Shown here: one piece after another, positions 1 to 4,712 of the stretch
Layout: every line of letters begins with the position of its first letter
How positions within the stretch are numbered: the first letter of the stretch is position 1
Origin: Halanaerobiales bacterium
GTDB taxonomy: Bacteria > Bacillota > Halanaerobiia > Halanaerobiales > JADQBU01
DNA length: 6,077 bases
Assembly (NCBI GenBank): GCA_016278435.1
Contig: JADQBU010000398.1
Coordinates: forward strand, 1 to 6,077
Direction of reading: 5' to 3'
Notes under the pieces: model-generated
The model's database searches: none
Seen by the model: the letters and a program-made list of their open reading frames with translations, nothing else
What the model was told of the DNA's origin: nothing
Translations under genes and position numbers: made by a program

Positions 1-378
1 AGGTTTACGGCAGATGCCGAGCACAGGATAGTTAAGGTAGATGATATTCCGGAAGGCTGGGAATCTATGGACTCCGGCGGACCGGAAACCCTGGAAAAAT
101 ACACGAAAATTATCAAGGAAGCAAAAACTATTATCTGGAATGGACCGATAGGTGTCTTTGAGTTTGATGAATTTGCCCGGGGGACCAATGCCATTGCTCA
201 GGCTCTGGCTGAGTCTGGGGCCAAAACAGTAATCGGCGGTGGAGATTCTGCTGCCGCTATCAAGAAGGCCGGTCTGGAAGATAAGATGTATCATATCTCT
301 ACCGGTGGAGGAGCTTCTCTGATGTTCCTCGAAGGCAAACCTCTTCCCGGAGTTGAAGCTATAGATGATCTGGAATGA
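1..378 (+). CDS. pgk: Phosphoglycerate kinase, C-terminal third (5' end outside window)
   Basis: PGK transfers the acyl phosphate of 1,3-bisphosphoglycerate to ADP, giving ATP and 3-phosphoglycerate in the cytoplasm. The reading frame is open from base 1 and gives 125 residues before the TGA at 376-378; whole PGKs are usually about 390-400 residues, so this is the C-terminal nucleotide-binding domain. Diagnostic motifs are WNGPIGVFE (codons 136-162, ending in the conserved nucleotide-site Glu), GGGDSAAA (from base 235) and STGGGAS (298-318). The ATG at 67 is internal, because the codons before it read as PGK (KVDDIPEGW). One oddity is DSGGP at 70-84, where the PGKs I recall have D-x-G-P, an apparent extra Gly. 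It is followed by tpiA in a different frame after 88 nt, so this is not the PGK-TIM fusion known from Thermotoga. Identity is certain. Confidence 0.97.
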   Translation, partial: RFTADAEHRIVKVDDIPEGWESMDSGGPETLEKYTKIIKEAKTIIWNGPIGVFEFDEFARGTNAIAQALAESGAKTVIGGGDSAAAIKKAGLEDKMYHISTGGGASLMFLEGKPLPGVEAIDDLE

Positions 379-391
379 GGGTTAACATCTG

Positions 392-415
392 ATTGAAATC
401 TGGTAAATTTTCAAT
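392..415 (+). promoter_or_regulatory. Small hairpin in the pgk-tpiA spacer
   Basis: ATTGAAA (392-398) is perfectly complementary to TTTCAAT (409-415), giving a 7-bp stem around a 10-nt loop that contains TCTGG. It is AT-rich, so weak by itself, and no T-run follows, so it is not an intrinsic terminator. The same words (ATTGA, TCTGG, TTTTCAATA) recur in the spacer before eno. A role in mRNA stability or processing between pgk and tpiA is possible but only inferred. Confidence 0.3.
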
Positions 416-419
416 ACCC

Positions 420-466
420 AGGAGGATAAATTTAGATTTTTAAAGCATTTTGTGAGGAGGATAAAT
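420..466 (+). repeat. 12-bp direct repeat carrying a duplicated Shine-Dalgarno sequence
   Basis: AGGAGGATAAAT occurs exactly at 420-431 and again at 455-466, 35 nt apart start to start. The downstream copy is the tpiA ribosome-binding site. The upstream copy has no ATG, GTG or TTG at a usable distance, so it does not appear to start a gene. It may be a relic of a local duplication or an accessory (standby) ribosome site. The repeat is a direct observation; the role is a guess. Confidence 0.75.
454..460 (+). promoter_or_regulatory. Ribosome-binding site of tpiA (decides the start)
   Basis: GAGGAGG lies 6 nt before the ATG at 467, a near-ideal Shine-Dalgarno sequence and spacing. The frame is open upstream to a GTG at 452, but that codon overlaps the Shine-Dalgarno itself and would add five residues that triosephosphate isomerases lack. 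The ATG at 467 is therefore the start. Confidence 0.9.
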
Positions 467-1234
467 ATGCGTAAGCCGTTTATCGCCGGTAACTGGAAGA
501 TGAATAAGACTGTCAGTGAAGCTGAATCACTTGTCACTGATATAATTGAACGTTTATCTGATGTGGAAGGGGTTGAAATTGGAGTCTGTCCCCCGGCAAT
601 TGATCTGGTAAGTGTTAGAGAGATTATTAAAAATAAGGGAATAAAACTCGGTGCTCAGAATATGCACTGGGAAGAGAAGGGGGCATATACAGGAGAAATA
701 TCTGGCCCCATGTTAAAAGAACTGGGAGTGGATTATGTTATAATCGGCCATTCTGAGCGGAGACAGTATTTTGGTGAGACCGACCAGAGTGTTAACCGTA
801 AGGTGAAAGCTGTTTTCGATTATGGTTTAAAACCAATTATCTGTGTGGGTGAAACCCTGAAGGAGCGAAAGGACGGCAAAACTGAAGCAAAAGTAAGTTC
901 CCAGATAAAAGCAGCTCTGGCCGGGTTGAAGCCGGAGCAGGTTGTTGAGGTTGTTGTTGCTTATGAACCTATCTGGGCGATCGGGACTGGAGAGTCTGCT
1001 ACTGCCGGACAGGCAAATGAAGTAATTAAGGGTATCAGGGAGATTATAGAGAAAAATTTCCCCGGGGATGCCCAGAAAGTCAGAATCCAATATGGTGGTA
1101 GTGTGAAACCCCATAATGTTGAAGAATTCATGGTTGAAAGTGATATTGATGGGGCCCTGGTTGGTGGAGCCAGCCTGGAAGCTGATTCTTTTGCTGAATT
1201 AATAATAAAAACTGCCAGTATTTATCAAGGATAA
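467..1234 (+). CDS. tpiA: Triosephosphate isomerase
   Basis: TpiA interconverts dihydroxyacetone phosphate and glyceraldehyde 3-phosphate, so both halves of fructose 1,6-bisphosphate can enter lower glycolysis; it is a cytoplasmic, normally dimeric (beta/alpha)8 barrel. At 255 residues it has the usual family length. The N-terminal AGNWKMN places the catalytic Lys at 11. The electrophile His95 is in IIGHSERR, and the catalytic base Glu167 is in AYEPIWAIGTG, which continues into the mobile loop 6 (168-175). The phosphate-binding YGGS is at 209-212 and GALVGGASL at 229-237. All active-site residues are present and the frame is unbroken. It sits between pgk and gpmI, 88 nt and 57 nt away, with no terminator on either side, so it is probably read in one message. 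Identity is certain. Confidence 0.99.
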   Translation: MRKPFIAGNWKMNKTVSEAESLVTDIIERLSDVEGVEIGVCPPAIDLVSVREIIKNKGIKLGAQNMHWEEKGAYTGEISGPMLKELGVDYVIIGHSERRQYFGETDQSVNRKVKAVFDYGLKPIICVGETLKERKDGKTEAKVSSQIKAALAGLKPEQVVEVVVAYEPIWAIGTGESATAGQANEVIKGIREIIEKNFPGDAQKVRIQYGGSVKPHNVEEFMVESDIDGALVGGASLEADSFAELIIKTASIYQG

Positions 1235-1291
1235 AAATAAGTTAACAGATAGTTAAATTGTTTTCAGGATTTGTGAAGGAGATGGAGTATA

Positions 1292-2833
1292 ATGGCAAGA
1301 CCTAAACCTCTGGCTTTAATAATAATGGATGGTTTTGGACTAACAGATAAGATTAAGGGTAATGCGATAAAAGCTGCTAATACCCCAGCACTGAACTCAC
1401 TATTTGCAAAATATCCCCATAGTACTTTAAAGGGTTCCGGGGAAGCGGTTGGTCTGCCAGAAGGCCAGATGGGTAACTCTGAGGTAGGACATCTTAATCT
1501 GGGTGCAGGTAGAATTGTGTACCAGGACTATACCAGAATAAATCAGGCAGTTGAAAATAATGAACTGGTGACTAATGAAGTACTACAAAAGGCAGTAAAA
1601 CATGTCAAAAAGAATAACAGCAGCTTACACCTGCTGGGACTGGTCTCTGATGGGGGAGTTCACAGTCACATCAACCATCTTTTTGGTTTGCTGGAAATGA
1701 GTAAAAAGATGGGAATTGAGAGCGTTTACGTTCAGGCCATCACCGACGGCCGGGATACCCCACCCAGGAGTGGGAAAAAATACATAAAAGAGCTGGAAGA
1801 AAAGATGAAAGAACTGGGTACAGGCAAAATTGCCACAGTCAGTGGTAGATATTACTCCATGGACAGAGATAACCGCTGGGATAGGACTGAAAAAGCCTAT
1901 CAAGCAATGGTCATGGGGGTTGGTGAAGAAGCAGACTCAGCTCTGGAGGCTGTTGACCAGTCTTACCAGGCAGATAATAATGATGAATTTATCCTGCCGA
2001 CAGTGGTCAAGAAAGAGGGGCAGCCGGTAGCTACTATTAATGATAATGATGCTGTTATCTTCTTTAACTTCCGAGCTGATCGTGCCCGTCAGATAACCAG
2101 AGCAATGGGTCTTAAGGGATTTAACGAATTTAAATTACCGGCCTCTCATCCCGATAATTTATATTTTGTCTGTATGACCCAGTATGATGAGGATTTTGGA
2201 CTTCCGGTGGCCTTTCCACCTCAGGAAAGAACAAATTTACTGGGTAAGATAATCAGTGACCATAATCTTAAACAGCTCAGGATTGCAGAAACAGAAAAAT
2301 ATGCTCATGTAACATTCTTTTTCAACGGGGGAGAAGAAAAGTGCTATCCCGGAGAAGATCGCAAACTTATACCTTCTCCCAGGGTAGCTACCTATGATCT
2401 AAAACCGGAGATGAGTGCCTATGAAGTAACAGATGCCCTGCTGGAGCGAATAAAGTCAGATAAATATGATGTGATTATCCTAAATTTTGCCAATGCTGAT
2501 ATGGTTGGCCATACAGGTTTCTTTTCAGCAGCAGTCAAGGCTATTGAAGCTGTAGATAACTGTCTGGGTAAGATTGTACCGGCTGTGCTGGAAAAGGGTG
2601 GGCAGATATTATTAACTGCCGACCACGGTAATGGTGAAAAGATGGAAGATGAAAACGGGGAGCCACATACCGCTCATACACTGAATCCGGTCCCACTTAT
2701 TTATATTGGAGGCCCGGAAGGGGTTGGTGTAACTTCAGGTAAACTGGCAGATGTAGCACCGACCATGCTTAGTATACTGGAGCTTGAAGTACCGCAGGAG
2801 ATGACAGGTAAATCTCTGTTAATAGAGAAATAA
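1292..2833 (+). CDS. gpmI: 2,3-bisphosphoglycerate-independent phosphoglycerate mutase
   Basis: GpmI interconverts 3- and 2-phosphoglycerate through a phosphoserine intermediate, using two metal ions (usually Mn2+), and belongs to the alkaline phosphatase superfamily. The 513 residues match the family (about 510). Residues known from the Bacillus stearothermophilus enzyme are visible: Asp13 (IIMDGFG), nucleophile Ser63 (GNSEVGHLNLGAGR), His124 (SDGGVHSH), Arg154-Asp155 (TDGRDTPP), Arg186 and Arg192, Arg261 and Arg264 (FNFRADR), Lys336, Asp403 and His407 (NADMVGHTG), Asp444-His445 (TADHGNGE) and His462. The metal and phosphate sites are therefore complete. AAGGAG at 1276-1281 lies 10 nt before the ATG. 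It is third in the operon, between tpiA and eno. Mn2+-dependent mutases of this type are described as pH-sensitive in spore-forming Bacillus; whether that applies here cannot be read from the sequence. Confidence 0.99.
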   Translation: MARPKPLALIIMDGFGLTDKIKGNAIKAANTPALNSLFAKYPHSTLKGSGEAVGLPEGQMGNSEVGHLNLGAGRIVYQDYTRINQAVENNELVTNEVLQKAVKHVKKNNSSLHLLGLVSDGGVHSHINHLFGLLEMSKKMGIESVYVQAITDGRDTPPRSGKKYIKELEEKMKELGTGKIATVSGRYYSMDRDNRWDRTEKAYQAMVMGVGEEADSALEAVDQSYQADNNDEFILPTVVKKEGQPVATINDNDAVIFFNFRADRARQITRAMGLKGFNEFKLPASHPDNLYFVCMTQYDEDFGLPVAFPPQERTNLLGKIISDHNLKQLRIAETEKYAHVTFFFNGGEEKCYPGEDRKLIPSPRVATYDLKPEMSAYEVTDALLERIKSDKYDVIILNFANADMVGHTGFFSAAVKAIEAVDNCLGKIVPAVLEKGGQILLTADHGNGEKMEDENGEPHTAHTLNPVPLIYIGGPEGVGVTSGKLADVAPTMLSILELEVPQEMTGKSLLIEK

Positions 2834-2834
2834 G

Positions 2835-2864
2835 TTAAATTGATCTGGATAGATTAAATATAAT
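2835..2864 (+). promoter_or_regulatory. Weak candidate internal promoter before eno
   Basis: A perfect TATAAT lies at 2859-2864, 35 nt before the eno start codon. The best -35 at an acceptable distance is TTAAAT (2835-2840, 18-nt spacer), which matches only three consensus positions, and there is no TG extension. Separate eno promoters exist in some Gram-positive bacteria, but in a spacer this AT-rich a TATAAT can arise by chance. Confidence 0.28.
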
Positions 2865-2884
2865 AAAATTTTTCAATAGGGATT

Positions 2885-2892
2885 AAAGGGGG
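2885..2892 (+). promoter_or_regulatory. Ribosome-binding site of eno (G-rich, before a TTG start)
   Basis: AAAGGGGG ends 7 nt before the TTG at 2900. It lacks the A of the GGAGG core, so pairing with 16S rRNA would need G-U pairs. It supports the TTG start, which is also forced by an in-frame TAA at 2894-2896, only two codons upstream, and by the absence of an in-frame ATG before residue 96. Confidence 0.75.
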
Positions 2893-2899
2893 TTAAAAT

Positions 2900-4189
2900 T
2901 TGATAGATACAACGATTTCTGACATATTTGCAAGAGAGATACTCGATTCACGGGGCAACCCAACTGTTGAAGTTGATGTTGTTCTCGCAGATGGAACCCT
3001 GGACCGGGCAGCAGTACCTTCCGGTGCCTCAACCGGTGCCTATGAAGCAGTGGAATTAAGGGATAATGATAAGGAAAGATATCTCGGCAAGGGAGTTTTA
3101 AATGCTGTTAATAATGTGAATACTGTACTGGGACCTGAATTGATTGGATTTGATGCCCGGGATCAGGCTGCCATAGATTACAGGATGCTGGAGCTTGATG
3201 GAACTGATAACAAGACAAACCTGGGTGCTAACGCAATTCTGGGAATTTCCCTGGCAGTAGCCAAAGCTGCAGCTGCAGCAACTGATTATTTTCTCTTCAA
3301 TTATCTGGGGGGAGTCAATGCCCGTGTGCTGCCTGTACCGATGATGAATATTCTTAATGGTGGTGAACATGCCGATAATAATGTAGATATCCAGGAATTT
3401 ATGATTATGCCCACTGGTGCTGTTAATTTTGCTGGAGCCTTGAGAATGGGCTCTGAAGTATATCATCATCTTAAGGACGTTTTACAGGAAGAAGGTCTGA
3501 ACACCGGGGTTGGAGATGAAGGTGGATTTGCTCCTGACCTGGATTCCAATGAAGAGGCCATTGAAGTCATCATGGCTGCTATTAAAAGAGCTGGATACCG
3601 GCCCGGTAGTGATATCATGCTGGCCCTGGATGTTGCTGCAACAGAGTTATACAATGGTGAAAAATATGTACTGGCAGGTGAAGGGGTAGAAAGAAAGGCA
3701 GAGGAAATGATTGAGTTTTATATGGATCTGGTCGATAAATATCCCATTATTTCCATCGAAGACGGTCTTGATGAAGATGACTGGGAAGGCTGGGCTGCTA
3801 TGAACGATAGGCTGGGGGATATGATCCAGCTGGTCGGTGATGATTTTTATGTTACAAATACCGAGAGATTGGCCCGGGGAATAGAAGAAGGAGCCAGTAA
3901 TTCAATCTTGATCAAGGTAAATCAGATTGGAACCCTGACTGAGACACTGGAAACTATAGAAATGGCCAGGAAGGCTGGATTTACAGCAGTTGTTTCCCAC
4001 CGTTCAGGAGAAACTGCGGATGATACAATTGCTGATCTGGTAGTAGCTATGAATACCGGCCAGATCAAGACAGGTGCACCGGCCCGCTCTGAGAGGGTAG
4101 CCAAATATAACCAGTTGCTCAGGATTGAAGAGGCCCTGGATGAAATGGCTATTTATCCCGGGATGGATGCTTTCTATAATCTGGGTTAA
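2900..4189 (+). CDS. eno: Enolase (phosphopyruvate hydratase)
   Basis: Enolase dehydrates 2-phosphoglycerate to phosphoenolpyruvate, the last step of this operon's pathway segment; in many bacteria it is also part of RNA-degrading assemblies. The 429 residues match the family. Visible landmarks are SGASTGAYEAVELRD (41-55, the mobile Ser41 loop), His157 in NGGEHADN, Glu166, catalytic acid/base Glu207 (GVGDEGGFAPDL), the Mg2+ ligands Asp244 (ALDVAATE), Glu287 (SIEDGLDEDDW) and Asp314 (LVGDD), the catalytic base Lys339 (LIKVNQIGTLTE), SHRSGET from 366, and Lys390 (IKTGAPARSERVAKYNQLLRIEE, 389-411, given by its ends IKTGAPA and LLRIEE). It starts with TTG: an in-frame stop two codons upstream excludes a longer protein, and a later start would remove conserved AREILDSRGNPTVE. 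A good intrinsic terminator lies about 55 nt after the stop, so eno is probably the last gene of the glycolytic operon. Confidence 0.99.
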   Translation: MIDTTISDIFAREILDSRGNPTVEVDVVLADGTLDRAAVPSGASTGAYEAVELRDNDKERYLGKGVLNAVNNVNTVLGPELIGFDARDQAAIDYRMLELDGTDNKTNLGANAILGISLAVAKAAAAATDYFLFNYLGGVNARVLPVPMMNILNGGEHADNNVDIQEFMIMPTGAVNFAGALRMGSEVYHHLKDVLQEEGLNTGVGDEGGFAPDLDSNEEAIEVIMAAIKRAGYRPGSDIMLALDVAATELYNGEKYVLAGEGVERKAEEMIEFYMDLVDKYPIISIEDGLDEDDWEGWAAMNDRLGDMIQLVGDDFYVTNTERLARGIEEGASNSILIKVNQIGTLTETLETIEMARKAGFTAVVSHRSGETADDTIADLVVAMNTGQIKTGAPARSERVAKYNQLLRIEEALDEMAIYPGMDAFYNLG

Positions 4190-4229
4190 AAAGTACCATT
4201 TATCTAAATTAAAATAAGGAATTAAAGAA

Positions 4230-4259
4230 TTGAAGTAAATATATAAAAGCCGGTATAAT
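4230..4259 (+). promoter_or_regulatory. Candidate promoter overlapping the eno terminator
   Basis: TTGAAG (4230-4235) and a perfect TATAAT (4254-4259) are separated by 18 nt. The -10 box is the inner part of the terminator's 5' arm plus the first loop base. Transcripts would begin near 4266, inside the 3' arm, and so would lack the terminator hairpin and could continue into secG with a leader of about 190 nt. The boxes are directly visible; activity is inferred, and the TATAAT could simply be a by-product of the hairpin sequence. Confidence 0.4.
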
Positions 4260-4279
4260 ATTCTTATGCCGGTTCTTTT
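4248..4279 (+). terminator. Rho-independent terminator after eno
   Basis: An 11-bp stem pairs 4248-4258 (AGCCGGTATAA) with 4264-4274 (TTATGCCGGTT) around the 5-nt loop TATTC, and is followed by CTTTT (4275-4279). It is preceded by an A-run (4245-4248). Two of the pairs are G-U on the + strand and would be A-C mismatches on the - strand, so the hairpin is built to work on + strand transcripts. It lies 58 nt after the eno stop and should end the glycolytic message. The T-tract is short, so some read-through into secG is likely. Confidence 0.85.
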
Positions 4280-4372
4280 AAATCTACTGACCTTACTTTA
4301 TTTTATGTTGTAAATAGTGTAATTGAGGAGAGTGGAGATTTTTTAGTTTGAGAGTTTTAATGAGATTCTGCA

Positions 4373-4401
4373 TTGTATTTTTTAAACATTTATGTTAGAA
4401 T
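4373..4401 (+). promoter_or_regulatory. Candidate sigma-A promoter for secG-hppA (extended -10)
   Basis: TTGTAT (4373-4378) is followed after exactly 17 nt by TAGAAT (4396-4401, five of six consensus bases), with the extended -10 dinucleotide TG at 4393-4394. The predicted start of transcription is near 4408, giving a leader of about 50 nt before secG. This is the best promoter match in the gap and would make secG-hppA its own transcription unit. It is a match by eye, not a measured start. Confidence 0.6.
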
Positions 4402-4416
4402 AAATTTGCGGTTGTC

Positions 4417-4437
4417 TATTAAAATTATATTTTAATA
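4417..4437 (+). promoter_or_regulatory. AT-only inverted repeat in the secG leader
   Basis: TATTAAAA (4417-4424) and TTTTAATA (4430-4437) are perfect complements around a 5-nt loop. It ends 7 nt before the ribosome-binding site. An all-A/T stem of 8 bp is only marginally stable, so it may be a chance palindrome, a regulator site or a weak leader structure. Confidence 0.25.
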
Positions 4438-4444
4438 TATAAAT

Positions 4445-4452
4445 GGGGGTGA
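4445..4452 (+). promoter_or_regulatory. Ribosome-binding site of secG (decides the start)
   Basis: GGGGGTGA lies 5 nt before the ATG at 4458 and resembles the GGAGGTGA consensus. The in-frame ATG at 4443 overlaps this site and has only A/T sequence before it, so it has no ribosome-binding site of its own and is not the start. Confidence 0.75.
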
Positions 4453-4457
4453 ATTAT

Positions 4458-4676
4458 ATGTTAATTTTAAAAATTATCCATTTTATCCTGGCAATTGGGG
4501 TTGTTGTCGGTGTATTATTACAATCCGGTAGAAGTGCCGGGTTATCAGGGGCTATTGATGGTGGAGCTACGACTTTTTTTGGTAAGAGTAAGGGTTTAGA
4601 TGAGAAATTAAGTAAGGTTACAACTGTACTGGCAATTTTATTTATGATTAATTCCCTGATTCTGGCAATTTTATAA
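4458..4676 (+). CDS. secG: Preprotein translocase subunit SecG
   Basis: SecG is the small, non-essential membrane subunit of the SecYEG channel and assists SecA-driven export and insertion of membrane proteins. The 72-residue product has the family length and layout: a first membrane helix at about residues 3-22 (rich in Ile, Leu, Val), a conserved cytoplasmic loop with LLQSGRSAGLSGAIDGG followed by TTFFGKSKGLDEKLSK, and a second helix at about 53-71. The loop motif makes the call secure despite the small size. The start is the ATG at 4458, set by the preceding GGGGGTGA; using the ATG at 4443 would add MGVNY. Presence of secG after eno is a common arrangement in Firmicutes. Here a terminator and promoter separate the two, and hppA follows 36 nt downstream, probably on the same message. 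Confidence 0.95.
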   Translation: MLILKIIHFILAIGVVVGVLLQSGRSAGLSGAIDGGATTFFGKSKGLDEKLSKVTTVLAILFMINSLILAIL

Positions 4677-4712
4677 TAAACAAAAAAATTATATGGTTAA
4701 GGGGGAATATTT

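Noticed and set aside
379..466. Possible programmed frameshift or fusion joining pgk to tpiA, as in the Thermotoga PGK-TIM fusion.
   Set aside because: There is an in-frame stop, an 88-nt spacer and a strong independent ribosome-binding site with ATG; nothing suggests read-through.
827..1114. Open frame on the - strand within tpiA.
   Set aside because: It lies wholly opposite a complete, motif-verified gene, has no recognisable family features and no supporting ribosome-binding site that I can see; the - strand frames in gpmI, eno and hppA are rejected for the same reason.
1830..2030. Open frame in another + frame inside gpmI.
   Set aside because: It is a shadow of the intact gpmI frame, which carries the catalytic residues through this stretch.
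4348..4398. A 16-codon leader-peptide-like ORF (TTG start, hydrophobic) with GGAG 10 nt upstream, in the eno-secG gap.
   Set aside because: It is very short, has a weak start and spacing, overlaps the best promoter (-35 and -10), and would be transcribed only from an upstream promoter. No attenuator hairpin with a T-run follows it.
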